Positions 9,476 through 18,777 of a DNA stretch of 64,000 nucleotides are shown piece by piece. Position 1 is the stretch's first letter, and each line of letters begins with the position of its first letter. The notes under the pieces were generated by a model. It was not told the origin of the DNA. It saw only the letters and a program-made list of their open reading frames with translations, and did not search any database. This stretch comes from Candidatus Pantoea edessiphila. Lineage in GTDB: Bacteria; Pseudomonadota; Gammaproteobacteria; Enterobacterales; Enterobacteriaceae. The DNA is taken from contig NZ_PDKU01000005.1 in NCBI RefSeq assembly GCF_002933355.1, positions 1-64,000 of the forward strand, read 5' to 3'. The position numbers and the translations under genes were made by a program.

Positions 9476-10267
9476 TAATTTAACTATAATATGAAATACT
9501 TAATTCATTTTTAATAAAAATCTATTTATGTTAATTATAATTAGTTTTATTATTAATTGTTAAGATATAGGAAATTTAGAATACACCATTTTTTTAAATA
9601 ATCAATCAATTAATCTTATTACACTAATAAAATTATTATTTTTACATTAATCTATGTTAGATACTATATACTATAATAAATAATACATTAATAAATTACA
9701 AATAATTTTAGTATGCAAATAAAAATTAATAATGTTTGTTTTTTAGATATAACAATATTTAATTGTGATAAATTTAATAAGGAAATTACAGTATTAATTA
9801 CGAATTAATACTTCTTTTAGCTGACATTATTATGTCAAAGTATTAATAATAAAATAAATGCAAGAATAAATTAAATTCATTTACTTCTAAAAACATAATT
9901 TAAGTTGTTAATTGTTAATTCTATTATATTAATTATCAAAAACAAATATTATTAAAAATGTTTTTAAATTATATAACTTAATTATGTTTAAACTTAGCTA
10001 TCTAATATTGATGTTTTGCGTATAGCTTTAAATAACAAAGTTTCATTTAATGAATTGATAAGAATAAATATTAAATTAATTATCTTACTGATAAAAATAA
10101 ATTATTGTTTTATTCTAGCACTTTAAGTAATGAGTTTATAACCTTTAAATTAATTATTTTAATATCATTTAAATTTTTACAATACAAACATTTTGTATTG
10201 AACAATTATTTAATAGTTTATTAAAATCATAGTTCGTATCTTAAGATAACGTCTAGAGGTCTTCATT
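9476..10267. other. Long intergenic region with several small dyads
   Basis: The longest gene-free stretch of the window, at about 790 bases. No reading frame or tRNA is recognisable. It holds three perfect short inverted repeats: 9791-9799 with 9803-9811 (loop ACG), 9822-9827 with 9832-9837 (loop TATT) and 10180-10188 with 10192-10200 (loop CAT), the last about 70 bases before ybaL. A ribosome site GAGG lies before the ybaL ATG. This is probably eroded DNA at the junction between the ureide block and the E. coli-like block; gsk, next to ybaL in E. coli, is gone. Confidence 0.5.
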
Positions 10268-11956
10268 ATGCATCATTCAACACCTTTAATTAATACTATT
10301 GTAGGTGCATTTATTTTAGCTTTTGTCTTTGGTATGATAGCACATCGTTTAAGAATTTCTCCTCTAGTAGGTTATCTAGCTGCAGGTGTATTAGCTGGTC
10401 CTTTTACTCCGGGATTTGTTGCAGATATTAATTTAATACCTGAATTAGCAGAGTTAGGTGTAACTTTACTTATGTTTGGTATTGGTTTACATTTTTCTTT
10501 AAGAGATTTACTCGAAGTAAAAAATATAGCCATTCCTGGAGCTGTTACTCAAATTACTATGGCAACTATAATGGGAATGGGTTTATCTTGGGCAATAGGT
10601 TGGCCATGGGCAACAGGTCTAGTTTTTGGTCTAGCATTATCAACAGCAAGTACAGTTGTTTTAATGCGTGCATTTGAAGAAAGAAAACTAATTAATACTC
10701 AAAGATGTCAAATTGCTATAGGTTGGTTGATTGTTGAAGATATAGTAATGATACTAATATTAGTATTACTACCAACCATAGCTAGTATAGTAAAAGAAGG
10801 TGATACAAGTTTTAATTTATTAATATTAGATTTTTTGTTAACAATAGGTAAAGTCATTTCATTTATGGCATTAATGATGATAGTAGGACGTCGTGCAATA
10901 CCTTGGATGCTTGCCAAAAGTGCTGCAACAGGCTCACGTGAACTATTCACTTTAGCGGTTTTGGCATTAGCATTAGGTATTGCATTTGGTGCAGTAAAAT
11001 TTTTTAAGATTTCTTTTGCACTTGGTGCTTTTTTTGCTGGTATGACATTAAATGAATCTGAGTTAAGTCATCGTGCAGCTCATGATACTTTACCATTAAG
11101 AGATGCATTTGCTGTATTATTTTTCGTTTCTGTAGGTATGTTATTTAACCCAATGATTTTAATTAAACAACCTATAGCACTATTAGGATCATTAATTATT
11201 ATTTTATTTGGAAAGTCAATAGTAGCTTGGACTTTAGTTATATTGTTAGGTCATTCACGTAAAACCGCTTTAACAATTTCAGTTAGTTTAGCACAAATTG
11301 GTGAATTTGCTTTCATTCTAACTGGACTTGGTATTTCCTTAGGACTCCTCAGTGATGAAGTAGGAAGTATAATATTGGCTACAGCTATTCTTTCAATAAT
11401 TATCAATCCCATGATGTTTGGTTTACTAGAAAAATATTTGAATCAAAATGATGAAAATGTTAAAAAACAATCTTTAAAAGAAATGAACAAAGAAATAAAA
11501 CAAATTCCAGTTCCCGTAAATATCAGTAACCATGCAGTTATTATAGGTTATGGTCGTGTTGGTAGTATAATTGGGAAAAAATTAAATGATTTAGATATAC
11601 CTTTAGTAGTTGTTGAAAATTCGCATCTAATGGTTGAATTATTAAAAAAACAAAAAATCAATGCAGTTCTTGGCAATGCTACTAATGAAGATATCATAAA
11701 TCTGACATATATAGATCGTGCACGTTGGTTGTTGCTGACAATTCCAAACGGATATGAAGCAGCTGAAGTGGTAACTATAGTAAGAGGAAAAAATCAAAGT
11801 ATTGAGATTATTGCAAGAGCTCATTACGATGACGAAGTAAAATATATTATGGAACGAGGTGCTAATCAAGTAGTAATGGGTGAAAGAGAAATTGCTAACA
11901 GTATATTACATATACTTAAATCCGATATAGAAAAACATGTATCATTAGCGTCATGA
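10268..11956 (+). CDS. ybaL: YbaL, Kef-type monovalent cation:proton antiporter
   Basis: Inner-membrane CPA2 antiporter of 562 residues (E. coli YbaL has 558), beginning MHHSTPLINTIVGAFILAF. The N-terminal two thirds form about twelve hydrophobic helices with LRISPLVGYLAAGVLAGPF near 30-45 and LFGIGLHFSLRDL-like sequence near 75-85. A linker near 390-415 leads to a cytosolic TrkA-N (RCK) domain with the nucleotide-binding loop IIGYGRVGSIIG near 427. It converges on hemH with only 15 bases between. In E. coli ybaL lies close to hemH, so the gene marks the entry into a conserved block. Transported ion and physiological role are not certain. Confidence 0.93.
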   Translation: MHHSTPLINTIVGAFILAFVFGMIAHRLRISPLVGYLAAGVLAGPFTPGFVADINLIPELAELGVTLLMFGIGLHFSLRDLLEVKNIAIPGAVTQITMATIMGMGLSWAIGWPWATGLVFGLALSTASTVVLMRAFEERKLINTQRCQIAIGWLIVEDIVMILILVLLPTIASIVKEGDTSFNLLILDFLLTIGKVISFMALMMIVGRRAIPWMLAKSAATGSRELFTLAVLALALGIAFGAVKFFKISFALGAFFAGMTLNESELSHRAAHDTLPLRDAFAVLFFVSVGMLFNPMILIKQPIALLGSLIIILFGKSIVAWTLVILLGHSRKTALTISVSLAQIGEFAFILTGLGISLGLLSDEVGSIILATAILSIIINPMMFGLLEKYLNQNDENVKKQSLKEMNKEIKQIPVPVNISNHAVIIGYGRVGSIIGKKLNDLDIPLVVVENSHLMVELLKKQKINAVLGNATNEDIINLTYIDRARWLLLTIPNGYEAAEVVTIVRGKNQSIEIIARAHYDDEVKYIMERGANQVVMGEREIANSILHILKSDIEKHVSLAS

Positions 11957-11971
11957 TAATAAATAAATAAA

Positions 11972-12934
11972 TTATAAAAATTTATTAATTAATTGACACA
12001 TCATATCAATGTGTGATTCTTCATCGTTTAAGGCTGGAATATATTCAAATCTTTCTCCACCAGAATTCATAAAATAATCTCTATTACGACTATCTAACTC
12101 TTCTAGAGTTTCTAAACAGTCAGATGCAAAACCAGGACTTATTACTTGAATATGTTTAATTCCCTTAGATGGAAGTTCTTTTATAATATGATCAGTATAT
12201 GGAGTTAACCAAGGTTCATACCCAAAACGTGATTGAAAAGTCAATATGAATTGTTCATTATTTAATCCGAGCTCTTTAGTTAATGCATTCGTAGTATCTA
12301 AACAACGATTAAGGTAGTCATCACCTTCATTAACTAAACGTTTTGGAATTCCATGATAAGAAATAACTAATAAATCTGGTATTCCATTTTTTTCAAAAGA
12401 ACGTTTAACACAGATTTTTAGTGCATTAATATAAGCTGGATGGTCAGCATAATCTCTAATAAAACATATATCAGGGATTGATTTATATTTTGTAAATACT
12501 TTACATAAACTATCCCAAACTGCAGCTACAGTTGCGGAAGAAAATTGTGGGTATAAAGGTAAGATAATGATCCTATCTATTCCTTTTGTCATTAATTTAT
12601 CTACAGAGTATTTTATACTAGGATTACCATAACTCATGCCAATTTCTACTGGTATATTAAGTCTAGATGATAAAGCATTTCTTTGTTTTTGACTATTTAT
12701 CATTAATGGAGATCCTTCTTCTTTCCAAATAGATACATACATCTTTGATAAAGATATTGATCTTACTGGTAAAATGATTAAATTAAGAATTGGCCACCAA
12801 ATCCAAGTTGGCATATTAATAACGCGTTTATCGCTTAAGAACTGTCTTAAATATCGTTTAATCGCAGATTTAGTCGGAGCATCAGGAGTACCTAAGTTAG
12901 CTAATAGTATACCTGATTTTTTTTTTATCATCAT
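11972..12934 (-). CDS. hemH: Ferrochelatase
   Basis: Inserts ferrous iron into protoporphyrin IX, the last step of protohaem synthesis. The 320 residues match the family. The catalytic H194 lies in VISYHGIPKR, the acidic partner in CLETLEEL near 275, and LLANLGTPDAP opens the protein. Two adjacent ATG codons (12934 and 12931) are possible starts after AGGT. It follows adk in the same direction, as in E. coli. Its product feeds CyoE, which makes haem O for the cytochrome bo oxidase encoded at 32.9-37.6 kb. Confidence 0.96.
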   Translation of the reverse strand: MMIKKKSGILLANLGTPDAPTKSAIKRYLRQFLSDKRVINMPTWIWWPILNLIILPVRSISLSKMYVSIWKEEGSPLMINSQKQRNALSSRLNIPVEIGMSYGNPSIKYSVDKLMTKGIDRIIILPLYPQFSSATVAAVWDSLCKVFTKYKSIPDICFIRDYADHPAYINALKICVKRSFEKNGIPDLLVISYHGIPKRLVNEGDDYLNRCLDTTNALTKELGLNNEQFILTFQSRFGYEPWLTPYTDHIIKELPSKGIKHIQVISPGFASDCLETLEELDSRNRDYFMNSGGERFEYIPALNDEESHIDMMCQLINKFL

Positions 12935-13001
12935 AATTACCTAAATAAATATGAATTTATATTAATTAAGATATTTAACTTGTTAAAAAAGATATTTTAT
13001 C

Positions 13002-13646
13002 TTAACCAAGAATTTTAGTTAATTGCAAACTTACTTCGTTTACTTGTTTAACTCCATCTATTTTAGAGTAAGCAAGATTACCTAGTTGCGCTTCTTTAGT
13101 ATAATATTCAATTAATGGAGTTGTAGTCTTATAATATTCTTTAAGTCTATTCAGTACGACTTCTTTTTTGTCATCTTTACGGATATTTAGTTCTTCACCT
13201 GTTATATCATCTTTATTTTCCAATCTAGGAGGATTAAATAATACATGATATACACGTCCTGATGGAATATGCACTCTACGACCTATTAATCTTTTAACTA
13301 TTATATCTTTAGGCACAATAAATTCTAATACCTTATCTATTTTAATCCCTATTTTTTTCATTGCTTCTGCTTGACAAATGGTACGCGGAAAACCATCTAA
13401 TAAAAAACCATTCATACAATCTAACTCACTAATACGATCTTTTACTAAAGAAATTACTATATCATCTGTAATTAATTTACCTGTATCCATAATATTTTTT
13501 GCTGATTTACTAATTTTTATATCCTCTTTTATTAAATTACGTAACATATCTCCTGTTGAGATTTGTGGAATGCCGTATTTTTCTGAAAGAAATTGAGCTT
13601 GAGTACCCTTGCCCGTACCTGGGGCTCCGATTAAAATAATACGCAT
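13002..13646 (-). CDS. adk: Adenylate kinase
   Basis: Equilibrates ATP, AMP and ADP in the cytoplasm. The 214 residues equal the E. coli length. The P-loop [10 protein letters not shown] is at 7-16, the AMP-binding region includes STGDMLR near 30-36 and GFPRT near 85, and the long LID domain starts at [13 protein letters not shown] near 122. The start is well supported by AAGGAG nine bases before the ATG. It lies between htpG and hemH as in E. coli. Confidence 0.97.
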   Translation of the reverse strand: MRIILIGAPGTGKGTQAQFLSEKYGIPQISTGDMLRNLIKEDIKISKSAKNIMDTGKLITDDIVISLVKDRISELDCMNGFLLDGFPRTICQAEAMKKIGIKIDKVLEFIVPKDIIVKRLIGRRVHIPSGRVYHVLFNPPRLENKDDITGEELNIRKDDKKEVVLNRLKEYYKTTTPLIEYYTKEAQLGNLAYSKIDGVKQVNEVSLQLTKILG

Positions 13647-13824
13647 TACATCAATCTCCTTAAAAAAGGATTACAATAAAATCCAAAAAAAATTATTTTA
13701 TTATGAATAATAATAACCTTATTAGGTCAATATTTTAATTTAACTGTTTATTAATTTAGATTATTGAAAAATTTACATATGTTAATTTCAAATTTTTATA
13801 TTCATTATCAAAAATCTGCTTTTT

Positions 13825-15690
13825 TTAAGACATTAATAATTTATTCATTCTTAAAATAAATTTATTAGGATCTTCTAAGGTACCACATTCTACTAAAAGA
13901 GATTGTTCTAATAATAATTCAATCCATTCATTAAAATTAGTTTCATCTTTAATATCTGATATAAATTTAACCAATGAATGATCTGGATTTATCTCAAAAA
14001 TATATTTAACATCTGGTAGTTCTTTACCTGCAGCTGATAGCAATTTTGCCATTTGTGTTGTCATATCGTTAGAAGCAGTAGTGACAACTGCTGGTGTATT
14101 AGTAAGGCGATGAGTTAATCTAACTTCTTTAACTCTATTATTTAATGATTTTTGTATTCGTTTGATAAAAGGTTCTAGTTCTTTTTCTATTTTTCGTTGT
14201 TCTGTAATTTCTTTATCTAATAATTTATTTAATGAATCATCTATTTTGCTAACAGATTGGAAAGATTTACCATTAAAATCATTTAAATAACTCATCATCC
14301 ATTCATCTATACGATCTGAAAGTAATAGAACTTCTATGTTTTTTTTATCAAACAATTCTAAATTTGGGCTACTTTTTGCTGCACTGTAACTATCAGCAGT
14401 AATAAAATAAATTTTTTCTTGCCCTTCTACCATACGACTAACATAGTCTTCTAAAGAAATAGTTTGCTCGCTAGTATTATTTTTTGTTGAAGTAAACCTC
14501 AGCAATTTAGCAATAGTTTTTTGGTTAATATTATCTTCAGCTGGTCCTTCTTTTAGAACTAAACCAAATTCTTTCCAAAATACTTTGTATTTTTCACAAT
14601 CATTTTTCGATAATGATTCTAGCATTTGAAGCACACGCTTAGTTAATGCTGTGCATAAATTTTTTGTAATTTTGCTATCTTGTAAAATTTCTCGTGATAC
14701 GTTCAGGGGAAGATTACTAGAATCTATTAAACCACGTACAAAACGCAAGTAATTAGGTATAAACTGTTTGGCATTATCCATTATAAAAACACGTTGTATG
14801 TATAACTTAATGCCTCTTTTATGATCGCGATTCCACATATCGAAAGGCGCATGTGAAGGAATATATAATAAACTAGTATATTCTTGTATACCTTCTACTC
14901 TATTATGACTCCATATTAATGGATCTTGAAAATCATGTGTAATATGCTTATAGAATTCATTATAATCTTGATTAGTTATTTCAGATTTATTTCTAATCCA
15001 TAATGCCTGCGCTTTATTTATTTGTTCCCATTTAGTCGAATTATTGTCTTTATCTTGAACTTCAAATTCTACTGGTAGTGCAATATGATCGGAATATTTA
15101 CTAACAATACGACGAATATTCCATGCATCAAGGAAATCATCTTCTCCTTTACGAATATGCAATGTAATTTCAGTACCTCGGTCAGCTTTTTTAACATCAG
15201 CAATAGTGTATTCACCTTCACCTGTTGATTCCCAAAATACCCCCTCATCTAAAGAGGTACCAGCTGTCCTAGTACGTAAAGAAACTTTATCAGACACAAT
15301 AAATGCTGAGTAAAAACCTACCCCAAATTGACCAATAAGTTTGTCATTGGATTTATTAGCTTTTATTGATTCAAGAAACAATTTAGTGCCAGATTTTGCA
15401 ATAGTACCTATGTTATCAATAACTTCTTGACGAGACATCCCAATTCCATTATCGTCAATTTTAATGGTACGATTATCTTTGTTTATAGAAATCCTTACAT
15501 GTAATTCACTATCATTTTCATATAATTTAGAGTTAGATAAAGCAAGAAAACGTAACTTATCCGTTGCATCTGATGCATTAGATATTAGTTCTCTTAAAAA
15601 AATCTCTTTATTTGAATATAAGGAATGAATCATTAAATGTAAAAGCTGTTTAACTTCAGATTGAAAGTCACGAGTTTCTTGTCCTTTCAT
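13825..15690 (-). CDS. htpG: Chaperone protein HtpG (bacterial Hsp90)
   Basis: Cytoplasmic ATP-dependent chaperone of 621 residues (E. coli 624). The GHKL ATPase domain is intact, with catalytic E34 in [13 protein letters not shown]80 in DDNGIGMS and the lid segment [12 protein letters not shown] near 120-130. The middle domain retains [16 protein letters not shown] near 333-348 and the C-terminal dimerisation domain is complete. No good sigma-32 promoter is obvious upstream, although a small hairpin lies at 15734-15752. recR, which separates ybaB and htpG in E. coli, is missing here. Confidence 0.97.
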   Translation of the reverse strand: MKGQETRDFQSEVKQLLHLMIHSLYSNKEIFLRELISNASDATDKLRFLALSNSKLYENDSELHVRISINKDNRTIKIDDNGIGMSRQEVIDNIGTIAKSGTKLFLESIKANKSNDKLIGQFGVGFYSAFIVSDKVSLRTRTAGTSLDEGVFWESTGEGEYTIADVKKADRGTEITLHIRKGEDDFLDAWNIRRIVSKYSDHIALPVEFEVQDKDNNSTKWEQINKAQALWIRNKSEITNQDYNEFYKHITHDFQDPLIWSHNRVEGIQEYTSLLYIPSHAPFDMWNRDHKRGIKLYIQRVFIMDNAKQFIPNYLRFVRGLIDSSNLPLNVSREILQDSKITKNLCTALTKRVLQMLESLSKNDCEKYKVFWKEFGLVLKEGPAEDNINQKTIAKLLRFTSTKNNTSEQTISLEDYVSRMVEGQEKIYFITADSYSAAKSSPNLELFDKKNIEVLLLSDRIDEWMMSYLNDFNGKSFQSVSKIDDSLNKLLDKEITEQRKIEKELEPFIKRIQKSLNNRVKEVRLTHRLTNTPAVVTTASNDMTTQMAKLLSAAGKELPDVKYIFEINPDHSLVKFISDIKDETNFNEWIELLLEQSLLVECGTLEDPNKFILRMNKLLMS

Positions 15691-15733
15691 TTTAACAAAT
15701 ACCTCAAATAAAAGTAAAATTAAAAAATTTTTT

Positions 15734-15752
15734 CGAGTTTAGCCAATACTCG
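15734..15752 (-). promoter_or_regulatory. Small hairpin in the htpG 5' region
   Basis: CGAGT and ACTCG form a 5-bp stem around a 9-base loop, flanked by A- and T-rich runs, about 45 bases before the htpG start. It could be a leader element or the remains of a terminator after the lost recR. The stem is short, so this is a weak call. Confidence 0.25.
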
Positions 15753-15932
15753 TAATATTAAAAAAATTACTTATAATAAAAAACTATAATTTAAATATAT
15801 TAGAAATAAATTTCATAGTTATATTTCCTAAAGTTTCATTTTGATTATTAGTATTTAGCTTTATTATCATATTAAATGTTACAATAGTAAATAAATTAAA
15901 TTATATATAACTATTATTTTTTCGATTCCTCG

Positions 15933-16262
15933 TTAAAAAGGCATTTTAAAACCTAATGGTATGTGCATATCAGAAGATAGAGAAGCCATTTTTTCTTTTT
16001 GAATATCGTCAATACGACGAGCGGCATCATTAAATGCTGCCGCAATTAAATCCTCTAACATATCTTTGTCATCTTCTAATAAACTTGGAGCGATTTTAAC
16101 TAGCCGACAATTGTGTGAACCATTAATAGTAACTTTGACTAGACCTGCACCTGATTCGCCAGTAACTTCTAATAAAGCGATTTCTTTCTGAACCTTAGTC
16201 ATTCTTTCTTGCATCTGTTGAGCTTGTTTCATTAAATTACTTAATCCGCCTTTGTCAAACAT
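15933..16262 (-). CDS. ybaB: Nucleoid-associated protein YbaB/EbfC
   Basis: Small dimeric DNA-binding protein of 109 residues, equal in length to E. coli YbaB. The coiled N-terminal helix contains [20 protein letters not shown] (residues 6-25), followed by the conserved strands [19 protein letters not shown] and the acidic helix [21 protein letters not shown] precedes the ATG. In E. coli it is cotranscribed as dnaX-ybaB-recR; here dnaX lies 285 bases upstream and recR is absent. Confidence 0.95.
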   Translation of the reverse strand: MFDKGGLSNLMKQAQQMQERMTKVQKEIALLEVTGESGAGLVKVTINGSHNCRLVKIAPSLLEDDKDMLEDLIAAAFNDAARRIDDIQKEKMASLSSDMHIPLGFKMPF

Positions 16263-16414
16263 AATTTTCTCTCAATACAAATCTGAAATTTATTAATATA
16301 AAATTATTTAGAATAAATACAATAATATCCACCAAGTAATATTCTAAAATAATTTAATAATGTTGATTATTTAGCGATCATGATATGTTAATTTGTTACT
16401 ATCTAAAAAATTAT

Positions 16415-16445
16415 ATTGTATAAAAAATATTTATTTTTATACAAT
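16415..16445. repeat. Perfect 12-bp inverted repeat between dnaX and ybaB
   Basis: ATTGTATAAAAA at 16415-16426 is the exact reverse complement of TTTTTATACAAT at 16434-16445, with a 7-base loop. It lies in the 285-base space after the shortened dnaX. Only two G:C pairs are present, so a factor-independent terminator would be weak. It may end dnaX transcripts or be chance in AT-rich DNA. Confidence 0.4.
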
Positions 16446-16547
16446 AATAAATGACCTAATTAATAACGAAATTTAATGTCGTAAAATAAAAAATACTTTT
16501 ATAAAATTAATATTTACCTTTAAATTGATAGTTTTTAAGACAATCAA

Positions 16548-17636
16548 TTAATTTTCAAAACGAAATGCTAATGCACGTAATAATGTTACATCAACTCCCA
16601 TACGATAATTTGGTGCATTTGGTAAATCTTTTCTTCCCATTAAAATTATTTGATAATATAGTTGTAAATCATTAGGAGATGCTATATTTGCTAATTTATT
16701 TAAACGTATGTTATATTTATTTTCATTTTGAGATTTTGGGAGTAACTGAATCATAAAAACAGCATGTAATAAACGAAGTACATCTACTAATAATAGATCC
16801 CAATCTATATAACCTATTGATTCTATTTGATTTAACAAATTCATAATTTTATTGGCATTACCTTCTACTAAAGCTTCAATAATATTGATAGGATATTCGC
16901 TATCAGAAATACCTAACATATTTTTTAAAGTATTATTAGTTATTTGGCCATTACCGATTGCAATAGCTTGTTCAGTAAGACTTAAAGCATCTCTCATACT
17001 GCCGTCTGCTGCTCTAGATAATAATTCCAATGTACCTGGTTCACTGATTACTTTTTCTTTTTTTAGGATATGGTATATTTTTTCATATATTTGAACAACG
17101 CTAATTGTTTTAAGATAAAATTTCATACAGCGAGATAAAATAGTTGCTGGGATTTTATGCGGATCTGTAGTAGCAAGTAAAAATTTTACGTGTTTAGGCG
17201 GTTCTTCTAAAGTTTTTAATAATGCATTAAAACTATGTCGTGATAGCATGTGAATTTCATCTATTAAATAAATTTTAAATCTACCGCTAACTGGTGCATA
17301 CTGTACATTATCTAATAAATCTCGCATATCTTCAACTTTAGTACGAGAAGCAGCATCAACTTCAATGAAATCAATAAATTTACCCTGTGAAATTTCTAGG
17401 CAATGATTACAGTTGCCGCACGGAATTGATACAATTCCAATTTTACAACTAAAACATTTTGCTAAAATACGTGCAATAGTAGTTTTTCCTATACCTCTTA
17501 TCCCAGCAAAAAGATATGAATGATGAATTCTTCCTAAAGATAATCCATTTGTTAATGCTGTCACAACATGTGTTTGACCAACTACATCAGAAAAATTTTT
17601 TGGACGCCATTTTGTAGCAAGTACTGTGTTAATCAT
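16548..17636 (-). CDS. dnaX: DNA polymerase III clamp-loader subunit DnaX, short form
   Basis: Clamp-loader ATPase of 362 residues. The AAA+ core is complete: P-loop GIRGIGKTT at 45-53, zinc cysteines C64, C73, C76 and C79, Walker B LIDEIHML near 124-131, sensor-1 LLATTDPHKIP near 153-163 and SRAADGSMRDALSLTEQAI near 210-228. The protein stops directly after VTLLRALAF, the end of domain III. The proline-rich linker and the tau-specific domains IV and V (DnaB and Pol III alpha binding in E. coli, 643 residues) are missing, as is the A-AAA-AAG frameshift site. It therefore makes a gamma-like protein only. Confidence 0.95.
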   Translation of the reverse strand: MINTVLATKWRPKNFSDVVGQTHVVTALTNGLSLGRIHHSYLFAGIRGIGKTTIARILAKCFSCKIGIVSIPCGNCNHCLEISQGKFIDFIEVDAASRTKVEDMRDLLDNVQYAPVSGRFKIYLIDEIHMLSRHSFNALLKTLEEPPKHVKFLLATTDPHKIPATILSRCMKFYLKTISVVQIYEKIYHILKKEKVISEPGTLELLSRAADGSMRDALSLTEQAIAIGNGQITNNTLKNMLGISDSEYPINIIEALVEGNANKIMNLLNQIESIGYIDWDLLLVDVLRLLHAVFMIQLLPKSQNENKYNIRLNKLANIASPNDLQLYYQIILMGRKDLPNAPNYRMGVDVTLLRALAFRFEN

Positions 17637-18239
17637 AAAAGAATATTTTATTTATATTTAATCAGAAAATAATAATTATATAAAACAATCGTTAAATTTA
17701 ATTTTATTTATTTTTATTAATGTATTCTAAGTATAAATAATACATAAAAATAAATAAGATATAAAAATAGACAACATATAAACAATAGATAATTAATGTC
17801 CACATTTTTTCAAAAATAAAATTATTTTAATAAATAATTAGTGATTTAATAATAACATAATTACATTAAAATAATGTTACTAATAAATACTAATAAACCA
17901 TAATAAATATCATATACATTTAATCATTAATATACAATAAATTTTTCAGAGTTCAGGATGTTTGTTGATTAGATTATCAAATCAAATTAAACATAATTTT
18001 GGTAATCTTCTTTTTAAAATTCAAGCAAAATATATAAATTTTTACTATACTCTATGTATAGTTATCATCTTGATTAAAAATTAGAAATTAATAGTTAATT
18101 AAATAACTTAATATAGTTTTTTGTTATTATAAATAATTAACATTAGAGTAAGATACGAACCATAATGGCTAAATATAATATCTATTTTATTATCGAAATA
18201 CCTATTTATGATAAAGTACATATTTAGAATGGTTTATTT
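17637..18239. other. Intergenic region, no gene seen
   Basis: About 600 bases of AT-rich DNA between divergent dnaX and hha. Frames are short and interrupted. The E. coli genes of this interval (apt, priC, acrRAB, tomB and others) have left no recognisable trace. It presumably carries promoters for both flanking genes. Confidence 0.55.
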
Positions 18240-18455
18240 ATGAACAAATCCATGACCAAAATAGATTATTTAATGAAATTAAGACGTTGTCGTTCCATTG
18301 ATACGCTTGAAAGAATTATTGAAAAAAATAAATACGAGCTATCTGATGATGAACTAGCTATATTTTATTCAGCAGCAGACCATAGATTAGCAGAATTAAC
18401 AATGAATAAGCTTTACGATAAAGTTCCTAGTTGTGTATGGAGATTTGTACGTTAA
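18240..18455 (+). CDS. hha: Haemolysin-expression modulator Hha
   Basis: A 71-residue protein almost collinear with E. coli Hha (72 residues): [40 protein letters not shown] and a C-terminal [14 protein letters not shown]. Hha binds the H-NS oligomerisation domain and helps silence AT-rich genes. The antitoxin-like partner TomB, adjacent in E. coli, is absent. It converges on the 4.5S RNA gene; in E. coli hha and ffs also lie within a few kilobases. Retention in a shrunken AT-rich genome is unusual. Confidence 0.95.
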   Translation: MNKSMTKIDYLMKLRRCRSIDTLERIIEKNKYELSDDELAIFYSAADHRLAELTMNKLYDKVPSCVWRFVR

Positions 18456-18509
18456 TCATCATATTTTATATAAATTCTAGATTTTTAGATCAGTACAATA
18501 CGATTGTAA

Positions 18510-18550
18510 ACAACTAGCAGAGGTGAGGGCTGGTGCCCCTGTTAGTTGCA
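18510..18550 (-). terminator. Possible alternative or terminator hairpin at the ffs 3' end
   Basis: Reading the reverse strand, CAACTAACAG (18548-18539, part of 4.5S RNA) can pair with CTGCTAGTTG (18520-18511) downstream, followed by TTTAC. This stem would compete with the mature 4.5S closing stem. It may help to end transcription, but the T-run is short. Confidence 0.35.
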
Positions 18551-18641
18551 TTCCAGCACATGTATTACCTATTGTGGCTGCTTCTTTCCAGACCTGACCA
18601 AATTAACAAGCTAACATTGCAAAAGTACTAACAAGTTCACC
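18532..18641 (-). ncRNA. ffs: 4.5S RNA (signal recognition particle RNA)
   Basis: The reverse strand carries the SRP domain IV core GGTCAGGTCTGGAAAGAAGC with the GGAA-type tetraloop region and the internal-loop sequence GCAGCCA, at about 18575-18599. The 5' end GGTGAACTTGTTAGT (from 18641) pairs with the 3' end ACTAACAGGGGCACC (to 18532), closing a hairpin of about 110 nt, close to the 114 nt of E. coli. It combines with Ffh to target membrane proteins cotranslationally. The position between hha and mdlB matches E. coli order. The ends are set by base pairing, not by experiment. Confidence 0.93.
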
Positions 18642-18665
18642 ATTTAAATCCACTAATCCTGATAG

Positions 18666-18694
18666 AATGTAGCAATAAATTAAAAAAAATGCAA
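18666..18694 (-). promoter_or_regulatory. Promoter of ffs (extended -10)
   Basis: On the reverse strand TTGCAT (-35, 18694-18689) is followed after 17 bases by TACATT (-10, 18671-18666), preceded by TGC, an extended -10. Transcription would start near 18659, leaving a 5' leader of roughly 18 nt before the mature RNA. That resembles the RNase P-removed leader of the E. coli precursor. Confidence 0.6.
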
Positions 18695-18777
18695 CTTTTT
18701 ATTATATAAAAATAATATTTATAATTTTTTTCAACTGTATGATTGTTTGTGAGATCTTATTTACGTCTTTTTTTGAA

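Noticed and set aside
15691..15932. Sigma-32 promoter before htpG
   Set aside because: A TGAAACTT segment is present but there is no CCCCAT-type -10 at suitable spacing.
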